The notes under the pieces: generated by a model
Seen by the model: only the letters and a program-made list of their open reading frames with translations
Told to the model about the DNA's origin: nothing
The model's database searches: none
Shown: positions 44,353 to 52,640 of the stretch, in pieces
How positions within the stretch are numbered: position 1 is the stretch's first letter
Layout of the letters: each line of letters begins with the position of its first letter
Position numbers and translations under genes: made by a program
Origin: an uncultured Eubacteriales bacterium
Lineage (GTDB): Bacteria; Bacillota; Clostridia; Oscillospirales; Acutalibacteraceae
Direction of reading: 5' to 3'
Length of the DNA: 64,000 nucleotides
Assembly: GCA_900316455.1 (NCBI GenBank)
Contig: ONCX01000016.1
Location: 1 to 64,000 of the forward strand

Positions 44353-45510
44353 ATGTCGGTTTCACACGCCAACGTTATTGTAAAAGAAAAGCACAAGGAA
44401 ATAAATCTTTGCGGCGGCTTGCTAAAATACAAAAGTCCGCGTTATGAAAAACTGCTTCGGCTGGACTGCGTGGAACGGGTAGAATTGTATCGTACATTTC
44501 TTTCACGTTTTTCCCGCCGTAAAAAAATAAAAATCTATTCCGACGCGTCGCGCAGGGCATGGCTGTCAGTCAGGATTCCCGAAAAATCGGCTGAAGCAAT
44601 GTTAAACGCTCTCGCTTCATACGGACCTGAAACCGGACGTATTCTTCCCGGACCGCATTCCGCGGCGGTCTGCGCGATAACCTCCGGCAGGACTGCCGCG
44701 CTGTTGATCATGTCTGCGTTTTTTACAGCCTTCGGAGCTGAAAGCGCCGTTATGAATATTATTGCCGCGCTTTCACTTGCTATTGCATTCGCTCATATAT
44801 TGTTTACGGCGGCTGCACAGAAAAATCTTTCTCTTATACGTCACGTTTGCGGAATTAGCCTGACGAAAGGTTTTTCCGGAAGCAAAACAATATTCATTCC
44901 GGATAAGGCGGTCACCGGCGCGGTTTTCAGACAAGGTCCCGCCGGTATCATATGCGGCTCCGGTTCAGTCGGTCTGATAACGGCGGGAGGTTCAGAGATA
45001 ACCTGTGCAAGCCATGTAAGCCGGAGCGAAACGGAAAACATCATCTGGCGGCTCATAGGCGCGTCCGGCGGAACCTGTACCGTTCTTTCGGGAAAGGAAG
45101 AGCTAAAAAAAAATTATGTCCGGAAGCTGACCGTCTCATTGTTTGCCGCGTTTTCGGGAACAATCCTTGCCTTTACAACTGACAACGAACCCTTTCTCAT
45201 ATTGACCTGCCCGGTTGGTGCAATCATGACTTATATTGCAATCGACTGCCTGATCGGTCTGAAATCAGCGGACGTCTCCGGTCTAAAAATTTTCCCGTCC
45301 GCAATATTCGCAAGCGGAACGGTTAATTGTATGAATACTTCTTATTGCATCAAAAGAAACTGCGTTTCTGGAGTAAGGATAAGAAGCGGAATATTCAGGC
45401 GAATGAACGACATGTGCATTACAGAGCCGGTTCCCAAAGGGCGCAGGCACAGTGTAAAATGCGCTTGTGTTCCTTATAAGGCTGCAACCGGATTTTTAAG
45501 AAGATTCTGA
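44353..45510 (+). CDS. PH-domain membrane protein, YdbT-like
   Basis: The 385-residue protein contains two PH-like parts (CGGLLKYKSPRYEKLLRLDCVERVELYRT at residues 16-44, and RNCVSGVRIRSGIFRR near 340) and four membrane helices in two hairpins, about 110-145 and 265-295. It pairs with the YdbS-like gene. The final segment RRHSVKCACVPYK is shared with YdbT relatives. The exact role is unknown. Confidence 0.72.
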   Translation: MSVSHANVIVKEKHKEINLCGGLLKYKSPRYEKLLRLDCVERVELYRTFLSRFSRRKKIKIYSDASRRAWLSVRIPEKSAEAMLNALASYGPETGRILPGPHSAAVCAITSGRTAALLIMSAFFTAFGAESAVMNIIAALSLAIAFAHILFTAAAQKNLSLIRHVCGISLTKGFSGSKTIFIPDKAVTGAVFRQGPAGIICGSGSVGLITAGGSEITCASHVSRSETENIIWRLIGASGGTCTVLSGKEELKKNYVRKLTVSLFAAFSGTILAFTTDNEPFLILTCPVGAIMTYIAIDCLIGLKSADVSGLKIFPSAIFASGTVNCMNTSYCIKRNCVSGVRIRSGIFRRMNDMCITEPVPKGRRHSVKCACVPYKAATGFLRRF

Positions 45511-45545
45511 TTTTTTTATTTTTCTTTTTTTAACAGAAAAAAAAC

Positions 45546-45574
45546 TTGACAACCCAATAATCGTGTGTTATACT
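45546..45574 (+). promoter_or_regulatory. Promoter of the infC-rpmI-rplT operon
   Basis: TTGACA and TATACT are separated by 17 bases, about 205 bases before infC. Confidence 0.85.
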
Positions 45575-45580
45575 TATTCA

Positions 45581-45785
45581 GACAATAAAGAAGTCGGCGG
45601 CATTTGCCTCCCTCACCTCCGTTCTGACAGTCAGGCGGTCGGTCAATATTTCTGTAGCAATTACGCGCCCACTTCGGCGGCGTGTTTTACGCGATTATTG
45701 AAATTATTGCACAGGGGAAGCTTTACTGCCTGCCCTGTGCTTTTTTGTGTGCAAAAATTATTATTTTATCTGGGGGTGCTTGGTC
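45581..45785 (+). ncRNA. infC (L20-type) autoregulatory leader
   Basis: The leader contains several paired regions and ends in a perfect terminator at 45709-45746. In Firmicutes a similar leader binds L20 and causes premature termination. The exact family assignment is inferred from position. Confidence 0.6.
45709..45746 (+). terminator. Attenuator in the infC leader
   Basis: GCACAGGG pairs with CCCTGTGC, followed by TTTTTT. It ends 40 bases before the infC start, so it controls read-through. Confidence 0.85.
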
Positions 45786-46307
45786 ATAAGCAAAGAACAA
45801 CAGGTGCAGATCAACGAAGATATTCGTGACAAGGAAGTGCGAGTCATCGGATCCGACGGCGGTCAGCTCGGCATTATGAGCGCGTCGGAAGCTCTCGAAA
45901 AGGCGGCGGAGGCAAATCTCGATCTGGTTAAGATAGCTCCTCAGGCAGTTCCTCCCGTCTGCAAAATCATGGACTACGGCAAATACCGTTTTGAACAGCA
46001 AAAGCGTGAAAAGGAAGCCAAAAAGAATCAGCGCACGTTTGATATCAAGGAGGTTCGTCTTTCACTGGGTATCGATACCCACGACTTTGAGACTAAGGTC
46101 AAGCAGGCGGCTAAATTCGTTCAGGGCGGCGACAAGGTCAAGGCGACTATCAGATTCAAGGGACGTGAGCTGGGGCATCCCGAACACGGTCTCGTTATTA
46201 TGAAGAAATTCGCCGAGGCTCTGGCTGACGTAGCGGTAGTGGAAAAGCCTGCGAAGCTGGAAGGCCGCAGCATGATGATGTTCCTTGCGGCTAAGCCGAA
46301 CAAGTAA
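45786..46307 (+). CDS. infC: Translation initiation factor IF-3
   Basis: The 173-residue IF-3 has the N-domain QQVQINEDIRDKEVRVIGSDG and the C-domain KEVRLSLGIDTHDFETKV. I place the start at ATA (45786), seven bases after GGGGGTG. Rare start codons (AUU, AUA, AUC) are known for infC and permit autoregulation by IF-3 itself. Canonical alternatives lie upstream of the ribosome site: TTG at 45780 directly abuts it and GTG at 45747 is unlikely. L35 and L20 genes follow. Confidence 0.95.
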   Translation: MSKEQQVQINEDIRDKEVRVIGSDGGQLGIMSASEALEKAAEANLDLVKIAPQAVPPVCKIMDYGKYRFEQQKREKEAKKNQRTFDIKEVRLSLGIDTHDFETKVKQAAKFVQGGDKVKATIRFKGRELGHPEHGLVIMKKFAEALADVAVVEKPAKLEGRSMMMFLAAKPNK

Positions 46308-46331
46308 GATTACATTAAGGAGGATATTTCA

Positions 46332-46535
46332 ATGCCCAAGATCAAAACACACAGCGGTGCAAAGAAACGTTTTAAAATTACCAAGAACGGCAAAGTGTTG
46401 CACAGCAAGACAAACAGAAGACACAAGCTCAACAGCTCTAAGAAATCCACCAAGCGTAAGAGAAACCTGAGAAAAGTAGCGATTACCGACAAGACCAATG
46501 TAGCTCAGGTAAAGAGACTCCTTCCTTACAAATAA
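46332..46535 (+). CDS. rpmI: Ribosomal protein L35
   Basis: The 67-residue basic protein begins [20 protein letters not shown] and ends RLLPYK, the L35 pattern. AGGAGGAT precedes the ATG. Confidence 0.98.
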   Translation: MPKIKTHSGAKKRFKITKNGKVLHSKTNRRHKLNSSKKSTKRKRNLRKVAITDKTNVAQVKRLLPYK

Positions 46536-46591
46536 TCACAGGTTGGTTGGGAAGCATCATTATTCAGACTATTATTGGAGGTAATATATAA

Positions 46592-46948
46592 ATGGCACGT
46601 GTAAAGGGTGCTCTTGCCACTCGCAAGAGAAGAAAAAAGACATTAAAGCTCGCCAAGGGATACTGGGGAGCAAGAAGCAAGCACTTCAAGATGGCTAAGG
46701 AAGCCGTTATGAAGTCCGGCAATTACGCATATATCGGACGCAGACAGAAAAAGCGTGACTTCCGCCGCCTCTGGATCACCAGAATCTCGGCAGCCTGCAA
46801 GTTCAACGGCATCAACTATTCTCAGTTCATGAACGGACTCAAGAAGGCAGGCGTAAACCTCAACAGAAAAATGCTCTCTGAGATCGCTATTGCTGATCCC
46901 AAGGCATTCACCGCTCTTGTTGAGACCGCAAAGGACGCTCGCAAGTAA
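46592..46948 (+). CDS. rplT: Ribosomal protein L20
   Basis: The 118 residues show [20 protein letters not shown] and [21 protein letters not shown]20 helps early 50S assembly and represses its own operon through the leader at 45581-45785. Confidence 0.98.
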   Translation: MARVKGALATRKRRKKTLKLAKGYWGARSKHFKMAKEAVMKSGNYAYIGRRQKKRDFRRLWITRISAACKFNGINYSQFMNGLKKAGVNLNRKMLSEIAIADPKAFTALVETAKDARK

Positions 46949-46963
46949 TTTCTTTTCAAATCC

Positions 46964-47024
46964 AAACGAGCCGCGCCATATGATTCTCCGGAAGAATCAT
47001 GGTGCGACTCGTTTATTATTTTTC
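46964..47024 (+). terminator. Terminator of the infC-rpmI-rplT operon
   Basis: AAACGAGCCGCGCCAT and ATGGTGCGACTCGTTT form a long stem, extended by GATTCT/AGAATC, followed by a T-rich tract. Confidence 0.85.
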
Positions 47025-47045
47025 TTCATAAAGGAGGTTTTCAAA

Positions 47046-47609
47046 ATGAACCACATAGGAACGCGGACAATTGAAACGGAAAGACTTATTCTGAGAAAAT
47101 CCCGCCGCGAAGACGCTCAGGCAATGTTTGACAACTGGGCAAGCGACGATAAGGTCACTCGATTCATGACATGGCAGACCTATCGCAGCGTTGAAGAAGC
47201 CGTCTGGCGTATCGACTATATGCTCGGAGAGTACGCAAAGGACAATTATTATGATTGGTTTATCGAACTCAAAGAAACAGGTCAGCCAATCGGCAGCATT
47301 TCAGCGGTACATTTTATAGACAATATACGGCTTGCACACATCGGATACTGCATAGGCAATAAATGGTGGGGACAGGGAATAATGCCGGAAGCTCTCGGTG
47401 CCGTCATAAAATTCTTCTTTGAGGAAGTCGGCGTCAACCGCGTCGAAGCCTGCCACGACGTAAACAACCCGAATTCCGGCAGAGTCATGGCAAAGTGCGG
47501 CATGAAGTACGAAGGCACTCTCCGTCAGTCCGGCTGGAACAATCAGGGGATTAACGACCGGGCTTTTTATGGGCTTCTGAGAGAGGAATATTTTGACTCT
47601 AAAGATTGA
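47046..47609 (+). CDS. GNAT acetyltransferase, RimJ/RimL-like
   Basis: The 187-residue protein starts 'RTIETERLILRKSRREDAQAMFDNWASD' and has the acetyl-CoA loop region YCIGNKWWGQGIMPEALGAVI, with ACHDVNNPNSGRVMAKCGMKYEG. Both are hallmarks of the RimJ/RimL/Acetyltransf_3 group. AAAGGAGG lies before the ATG. Its 3' end overlaps the convergent amidohydrolase gene by 11 bases. The substrate is unknown. Confidence 0.92.
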   Translation: MNHIGTRTIETERLILRKSRREDAQAMFDNWASDDKVTRFMTWQTYRSVEEAVWRIDYMLGEYAKDNYYDWFIELKETGQPIGSISAVHFIDNIRLAHIGYCIGNKWWGQGIMPEALGAVIKFFFEEVGVNRVEACHDVNNPNSGRVMAKCGMKYEGTLRQSGWNNQGINDRAFYGLLREEYFDSKD

Positions 47610-48387
47610 AAATTCTCTCGGCGTTGCCGTGCATCAATAATTCATAGTCGTCATGTGATACCCATTCCCTGAATTTCCCAAAATAGACCTTATAGAACGG
47701 GTGCGCGTATGTGTCGGGACCGTCGATGGGATTGTCCGTGCCGAAAAGCAGCTTGTTGGCTCCGTATTTCCTGATAAGCTTGAGTCCCGATTCCGGCTTG
47801 ACCCACGTCGTATCGCCGTAAAGATTCGGCAGAGAGCCTATCAGCTCTATCGCCTCATTGTTGTCGCTGATAAGACCCATATGTACCATGATAAAATTGA
47901 TATTGGGATGCGACTTTGCCGCTTCATAAACAAAGCGCGGCTGGGAAAATTCATCGTTTGATGAATGTACAGCAACCGGAAGTCCCCTTTCCGCTGCAAA
48001 GGCAAGATACGGCTCGTTCTGCGGATCCGTTATGGGAAGCATGGAGTGATAGGGATGGAATTTCAGCCCTTTGATATATTCGCCGCCCTCGTCGATGAGT
48101 CTGACAAATTCGTCGTTAAATCCCTCAAGGCGCGGTCTGCACCATGCTAAAATTCCGATTTTGCCGTCGTTTTCGCGTGCGAAGTCTATCGCTTCCCTGT
48201 TGGCAATAATCTGGTTATAGCGCCAGTCCGCCGGAAGCGGGGAATGATCGCTCTGAAATTCCACTCCTGTTATAGGCGACAAAAGAGAGTAGTCAATCCC
48301 GTACCGCTTCATAGAGTCGATGACGTATTCCGGTTTCATGTCATACTTTCCGAAAACGCCTGTATGCACATGCGTGTCAATAATCAC
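47599..48387 (-). CDS. Amidohydrolase-family protein (PF04909-like)
   Basis: The roughly 262-residue TIM-barrel hydrolase has IDTHVHTG (two metal His), KGLKFHPYHS, VAVHSSND, and the catalytic Asp in LLFGTDNPIDGP. The PF04909 group includes decarboxylases and lactonases; the substrate cannot be read. I chose GTG 48387 because GGCGGAG lies a few bases upstream. Confidence 0.88.
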   Translation of the reverse strand: MIIDTHVHTGVFGKYDMKPEYVIDSMKRYGIDYSLLSPITGVEFQSDHSPLPADWRYNQIIANREAIDFARENDGKIGILAWCRPRLEGFNDEFVRLIDEGGEYIKGLKFHPYHSMLPITDPQNEPYLAFAAERGLPVAVHSSNDEFSQPRFVYEAAKSHPNINFIMVHMGLISDNNEAIELIGSLPNLYGDTTWVKPESGLKLIRKYGANKLLFGTDNPIDGPDTYAHPFYKVYFGKFREWVSHDDYELLMHGNAERIFNL

Positions 48388-48418
48388 TTTTCTCCGCCTT
48401 CTTTCATACGTCAATTCA

Positions 48419-49096
48419 TCACAGCTGGATTATCTTGTTGTATAAAACCGTGTGGCACTCGTCTATTCTCCAATCAACATGGAAATGACCGAAGTACCAA
48501 TGCCTGTAGCCAACGGTATTTCGCAGCTCGTCAAAAAACGGCATCAGCTCGTCGTCCTCCGACTTGGCAATATCTATCATTCTCGCAATTGATTTAGGCG
48601 CGTCGTGGGTTATCATAATGTCCACCTGATTATCATTTATGGCAAGATTCTGTCGTGCGCGCTGAATTTCCTCCGCGCTCGGCATTTCCTCCCGCCACCA
48701 TGATACGTTCTCCGTGCGGAACATTCTGTCTACTGACCGCGCCCCGCCCATCGCAAATATTTTCATTCCCTCAAGATCAAAGACATATCCCCTCATCAGG
48801 TGAATGACCGAAGGACGGATAAACTGCACCTTGCCGCCGTTCCAACTGCATTCATCATATTGTGAAAGAGCAGCGAAATTCTCATGGTTTCCGTCGATAA
48901 AAAGAGTCGTAAAGCTCTTTTCCTCAAGCCAGTCGAGCCAGTAATCGTCCTTTTTGTTGCCGTACCATACTCCGCCAAAGTCTCCACAGATTATCACGTA
49001 ATCGTTCTTTGTAAGTTCCTTCTGCTGTGGAAAATTCTTTGAGTTGAGCTTGGAAATATCTATCGGTATATGAGTATCACCTGTAACAAAGATCAT
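48419..49096 (-). CDS. Metallophosphoesterase
   Basis: The 225-residue calcineurin-like enzyme shows the five metal motifs: VTGDTH, ICGDFGGVWYG, DGNHENFA, THDAP and YFGHFHVDWR. It hydrolyses phosphoesters with two metals. I chose ATG 49096 after GAAAGGTGG. A 31-residue membrane peptide is encoded just upstream on the same transcript. Confidence 0.93.
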   Translation of the reverse strand: MIFVTGDTHIPIDISKLNSKNFPQQKELTKNDYVIICGDFGGVWYGNKKDDYWLDWLEEKSFTTLFIDGNHENFAALSQYDECSWNGGKVQFIRPSVIHLMRGYVFDLEGMKIFAMGGARSVDRMFRTENVSWWREEMPSAEEIQRARQNLAINDNQVDIMITHDAPKSIARMIDIAKSEDDELMPFFDELRNTVGYRHWYFGHFHVDWRIDECHTVLYNKIIQL

Positions 49097-49125
49097 TTTT
49101 TTTCCACCTTTCTTTTTGGAAGAGA

Positions 49126-49221
49126 TTATTCTTGCATTATCTTTAAAATAAAAGCAACAATCAGCTTTATCAGCCCTATTAAGATAAAAAAGCACCCGAG
49201 TACAGAAAGAATTGAAGACAT
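49126..49221 (-). CDS. 31-residue membrane micro-protein
   Basis: The frame has a perfect ribosome site (GAGGAGGTG seven bases before the ATG). The product starts MSSILSVLGCFFILIGLIK, continues with LIVAFILKIMQE and forms a single membrane helix with two Lys inside it. A consensus promoter at 49243-49271 gives a very short leader. The size and hydrophobicity recall small stress or toxin-like peptides, but no family is recognised. It precedes the phosphoesterase by 29 bases, so co-expression is likely. Confidence 0.7.
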   Translation of the reverse strand: MSSILSVLGCFFILIGLIKLIVAFILKIMQE

Positions 49222-49242
49222 ATTCACACACCTCCTCACTAT

Positions 49243-49271
49243 ATTATAGTACTAAATTCATAGGTTATCAA
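49243..49271 (-). promoter_or_regulatory. Promoter of the micro-protein/phosphoesterase unit
   Basis: TTGATA and TATAAT are separated by 17 bases. The leader is only about 15 bases. Confidence 0.85.
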
Positions 49272-49326
49272 GAGGTTTCACAAAATAAAAAACGAAGCGG
49301 AATTGCAAAAAATTCACTTCAAGCAC

Positions 49327-49355
49327 TTGACATACAACCTTATATATGATAAAAT
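49327..49355 (+). promoter_or_regulatory. Promoter of rpsF-ssb-rpsR
   Basis: TTGACA and TAAAAT are separated by 17 bases. It is divergent from the promoter at 49243-49271. The following leader has a CTCCG/CGGAG hairpin that might be an S6:S18 binding site. Confidence 0.8.
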
Positions 49356-49435
49356 AAATTTGTTGCGCAATCGGCGCGACATTATCCTTGCTCCGAGAGA
49401 AACGGAGCCATATGCCCAGAAGGAGGTGCTGAAAG

Positions 49436-49789
49436 ATGGAAAAGATGAAAGAAGCTTATGAGTCCATCCTTATTGTGTCCTGTGAAGCCATTGCAGAAGT
49501 AGTCGGCAAGTTCAAGAATATGATCGAAACCGACGCCACTCTTGACAGCGTTGAGGAATGGGGCAAGCGCAAGCTCGCTTACCTTATCAACAAGGAGTCC
49601 GAGGGTTACTATGTACTCTTCAACTTCACAAGCGATGCGGAATTCCCTGCTGAACTCGACAGAGTTTACAACATCACTGACGGCGTTCTTCGCTCGCTTA
49701 TCGTCAAGAGAATCGAGAAGTCCGAGGCTCCCGCAGCCGCAAACGACGCTCCCGCAGCTGCCGAAACAGCAGAAGCTGACGCCGAGTAA
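49436..49789 (+). CDS. rpsF: Ribosomal protein S6
   Basis: The 117-residue S6 has YESILIVSCEAI, VEEWGKRKLAYLINKESEGYYVLFNFTS, and an Ala/Glu-rich tail. AGGAGGTG precedes the ATG. It leads the S6-SSB-S18 operon. Confidence 0.97.
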   Translation: MEKMKEAYESILIVSCEAIAEVVGKFKNMIETDATLDSVEEWGKRKLAYLINKESEGYYVLFNFTSDAEFPAELDRVYNITDGVLRSLIVKRIEKSEAPAAANDAPAAAETAEADAE

Positions 49790-49807
49790 TCGAGAGGTAT
49801 TAAATCT

Positions 49808-50293
49808 ATGCTCAACCGTGTTATTTTAATGGGCAGACTCACTGCCGAACCCGATTACCGTACTACTCAGAGCGGCGCGACGTTCGCAAGATTTACGCTG
49901 GCTGTTGAGAGGGATTTTTCCGGTCAGGGAGCCGAGCGCAAGACAGATTTTCTCGACGTGGTTGTGTGGAGAAACACCGCTGATTTTGTCAGCAAATACT
50001 TCCACAAGGGACAGCTCGTTGCCGTTCAGGGAAGCATTCAGGTGAGCAGCTACACCGACCGCGAGGGAAACAAGCGCAGATCATGGGACATTGTTGCCGA
50101 TCAGGTCTATTTTGCCGAGGGCAAAAGGGACAACGGATATCAGCAGAATAACTATGACTACAGCCGTTATGAACAGATGACCCCTCCGCCTTCACAGAAT
50201 CAGCAGCCGTCATATAATGAGCCGGCAAGCTCATACAGCAGCGGCAGCGAAGGCGACTTTACACCTGTTGCTGACGACGATCTGCCGTTCTGA
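49808..50293 (+). CDS. ssb: Single-stranded DNA-binding protein
   Basis: The 161-residue protein has the OB-fold opening MLNRVILMGRLTAEPDYR, 'SGATFARFTLAVERDF', and the conserved acidic tip DDDLPF, which recruits replication partners. The linker is Gln/Tyr-rich. It lies between rpsF and rpsR. Confidence 0.97.
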   Translation: MLNRVILMGRLTAEPDYRTTQSGATFARFTLAVERDFSGQGAERKTDFLDVVVWRNTADFVSKYFHKGQLVAVQGSIQVSSYTDREGNKRRSWDIVADQVYFAEGKRDNGYQQNNYDYSRYEQMTPPPSQNQQPSYNEPASSYSSGSEGDFTPVADDDLPF

Positions 50294-50341
50294 CAAATTC
50301 GATCTTAGTATGACACATAATTACGTAAGGAGGATTAACCT

Positions 50342-50581
50342 ATGGCTGACAGACCCGAACGCAGAGGCCGCAAAGGTCGCAAGAAGGTTTGCAATTTCTG
50401 TGTGGAAAACATCAAGGAAATTGATTACAAGGACGTAAACAAGCTCAGAAGATATGTTTCTGACAGAGCCAAGATTCTGCCCCGCAGAGTCACAGGTACA
50501 TGCGCTTTCCATCAGCGTCAGCTCACAGTAGCCATCAAGCGCGCACGTCACGTCGCTCTTATGCCCTACACCGCTGACTGA
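50342..50581 (+). CDS. rpsR: Ribosomal protein S18
   Basis: The 79-residue S18 carries the Cys-containing motif [19 protein letters not shown], where the two Cys suggest the zinc-type form, and [17 protein letters not shown] sequence ([13 protein letters not shown]). AGGAGGAT precedes the ATG. Confidence 0.97.
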   Translation: MADRPERRGRKGRKKVCNFCVENIKEIDYKDVNKLRRYVSDRAKILPRRVTGTCAFHQRQLTVAIKRARHVALMPYTAD

Positions 50582-50624
50582 TTATAAAAATGCGTTTACC
50601 ATCAAGGCAATAATTTTTAAGGCT

Positions 50625-50670
50625 ACGGCACACAATACGGCTGCAATACCTGTTGTGTGCCGTTTTTTTT
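50625..50670 (+). terminator. Terminator of rpsF-ssb-rpsR
   Basis: ACGGCACACAA pairs perfectly with TTGTGTGCCGT, followed by eight T. Confidence 0.95.
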
Positions 50671-50792
50671 ATTAAAATACGGCAAATGTATTGAAAATAC
50701 TGCTAAGTAATGCTATAATATTTTCCGCATATTCAAAAGAAAGCATATTAAATGCTTTATGCCATTTATTTGAGAGAGGAATTGAATTAAAA

Positions 50793-51767
50793 ATGAACAG
50801 AAGAGGCAATATTGTCTCCTACAGACCTGACGTGAAAGTGCTTGACGCGACTATACGCGACGGAGGTCTGGTGAACAATTTTTATTTTGACGATGAATTT
50901 GTCCGCGCGCTATATCTCGCTAACGTCAAGGCAGGCGTGGATTATATGGAATTCGGCTACAAGGCGTCGAAGGATATATTTTCGCCTGACAAATTCGGCA
51001 AGTGGAAATTCTGCGACGATGAGGACATTCGCGCTATTGTCGGGGACAACAACACAGATCTCAAAATCTCAGTCATGGCTGACGTAGGCAGAACGGATTT
51101 CCGCAGGGATATCAAACCCCGTTCCGAAAGCGTGATAGATATGGTGCGCGTCGCTACATATATCAATACCATTCCCGCCGCTCTGGAAATAGTGGAATAC
51201 TGTCATGAGCTTGGCTATGAGACGACCGTGAATATCATGGCAATTTCCAACGCAAGCATTTTTGACATTGACGGCGCTCTTGATATGATTTGCCAGAGCA
51301 GCGTGGACGGAATATATCTCGTTGACAGCTATGGCTCACTTTACCCTGAACAGATTGCGAGACTTACTGAAAAATACCTCGCTTACACTGAAAAAGCCGG
51401 TAAATTCTTAGGCATTCACGCCCATAACAATCAGCAGCTTGCTTTCGCAAACACAATTGAATCCATGTCGCTCGGCGCAAGCTATCTCGACGCAACCGTA
51501 AGCTGTATGGGAAGAGGCGCGGGCAATTGCGCTATGGAGCTTCTTTTGGGCTTTTTCAAAAATCCTAAATTCAACATATCGCCGATTCTCAGCTTTATCG
51601 AAAAATATATGCTCCCGCTCAAAGCATCGGGCATTGTCTGGGGATATGACGTTCCGTACCTTCTCACCGGCAGACTTAACAGACACCCTTCCTCGGCTAT
51701 TGAATTTATTCGTGACAAGAAAACGAATTACGCCGATTTCTATCAGGAGCTTTTGGACAGAGATTGA
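50793..51767 (+). CDS. HMGL-like aldolase-domain protein
   Basis: The 324-residue TIM-barrel protein has KVLDATIRDGGLVNNFYFDDEFV at the N-terminus, the metal-binding HAHNNQQLAFANTIESM and MGRGAGNCAMELLL near the C-terminus. This is the DRE-TIM pattern of 4-hydroxy-2-oxovalerate aldolase, HMG-CoA lyase and homocitrate/isopropylmalate synthases. It lacks the regulatory domain of leuA. The reaction is unknown; aldol cleavage is likely. GAGAGGAA precedes the ATG. Confidence 0.87.
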   Translation: MNRRGNIVSYRPDVKVLDATIRDGGLVNNFYFDDEFVRALYLANVKAGVDYMEFGYKASKDIFSPDKFGKWKFCDDEDIRAIVGDNNTDLKISVMADVGRTDFRRDIKPRSESVIDMVRVATYINTIPAALEIVEYCHELGYETTVNIMAISNASIFDIDGALDMICQSSVDGIYLVDSYGSLYPEQIARLTEKYLAYTEKAGKFLGIHAHNNQQLAFANTIESMSLGASYLDATVSCMGRGAGNCAMELLLGFFKNPKFNISPILSFIEKYMLPLKASGIVWGYDVPYLLTGRLNRHPSSAIEFIRDKKTNYADFYQELLDRD

Positions 51768-51781
51768 TTCAGATAAAAAAT

Positions 51782-51830
51782 AACCGCGACGGAGTAAGAC
51801 AGCAATGTCAATTCCGCCGCGGTATTTTTT
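51782..51830. terminator. Bidirectional terminator between aldolase gene and comF
   Basis: ACCGCG-A-CGGA pairs with TCCG-CCGCGGT and is followed by a T-run on the plus strand. Confidence 0.8.
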
Positions 51831-51849
51831 TGATTTTCATATGTATACT

Positions 51850-52605
51850 TCACCGTAATACCCCGAATGAAGCCGCCTTTATGGCAGGCATTTCCGAAAG
51901 AACAGCCACCGTCGCGGTTACGCAGTAAACAGCCCTTGCGCCGGCGTCGAGCAGCGTCAAGGCGCATTCGTCAAGCGTAAAGCCGGAGGTTATTACGTCG
52001 TCACAGAGAAGTATTGTTTTTCCCTTTATCATTTCGGGGCGCTGCACACTGAATACTCCCTTGATATTCTTTTCTCGTTCAGCATATGAAAGAGTGTGCT
52101 GAGGGTGGTTTTTGACCTTCTTTATCAGCACCTTGTTTAAGAACGGAATATCCGTCTCTTTAGCCACAGTTTCCGCGAGAAGCGCTGCCTGGTTGTAGCC
52201 CCTTGTCATGAAATCATCCCTGTGCATCGGAACGCCCATGACATAATCAAACCGAATGCCGTTATCGAGATATTCGGTCCGTACGGAATGCGCCATCAGC
52301 TTTCCGAAGTATATCGACGAATATGGGGAATTGCGGAATTTAAGGCGGTGAATGCCCTTTTTGGCAGTCTTGTTGTAAATAAGCGGAGATACATTGCGAA
52401 TAAAAACGTGATCTCCCCTTTTGCAATTGCAGGAATAGAGCGGTCTGCCGCATATTCTGCATACAGGACGGCGGATAAATTCCACGTCCTGTGAGCATTT
52501 GGAGCAAATTCTTTCATTGCTGTTGATTAAAGCTCCGCAGAGCGGACATCTTCTCGGATATATGATATCCGACACACTTTCCTTAATTCTTTCGAGCATT
52601 CCCAT
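51850..52605 (-). CDS. comF: ComF-family phosphoribosyltransferase-like protein
   Basis: The roughly 251-residue protein has an N-terminal zinc finger (CPLCGALINSNERICSKC, then CRICGRPLYSCNC) and the PRPP loop ILLCDDVITSGFTLDECA. ComF acts in DNA uptake and possibly in processing incoming DNA. recD2 lies directly upstream. I chose ATG 52605, since TTG 52623 overlaps the GGAGG site. Confidence 0.9.
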   Translation of the reverse strand: MGMLERIKESVSDIIYPRRCPLCGALINSNERICSKCSQDVEFIRRPVCRICGRPLYSCNCKRGDHVFIRNVSPLIYNKTAKKGIHRLKFRNSPYSSIYFGKLMAHSVRTEYLDNGIRFDYVMGVPMHRDDFMTRGYNQAALLAETVAKETDIPFLNKVLIKKVKNHPQHTLSYAEREKNIKGVFSVQRPEMIKGKTILLCDDVITSGFTLDECALTLLDAGARAVYCVTATVAVLSEMPAIKAASFGVLR

Positions 52606-52640
52606 ATCAAAATTATCCTCCAAAACAAAATAGCTGAACT

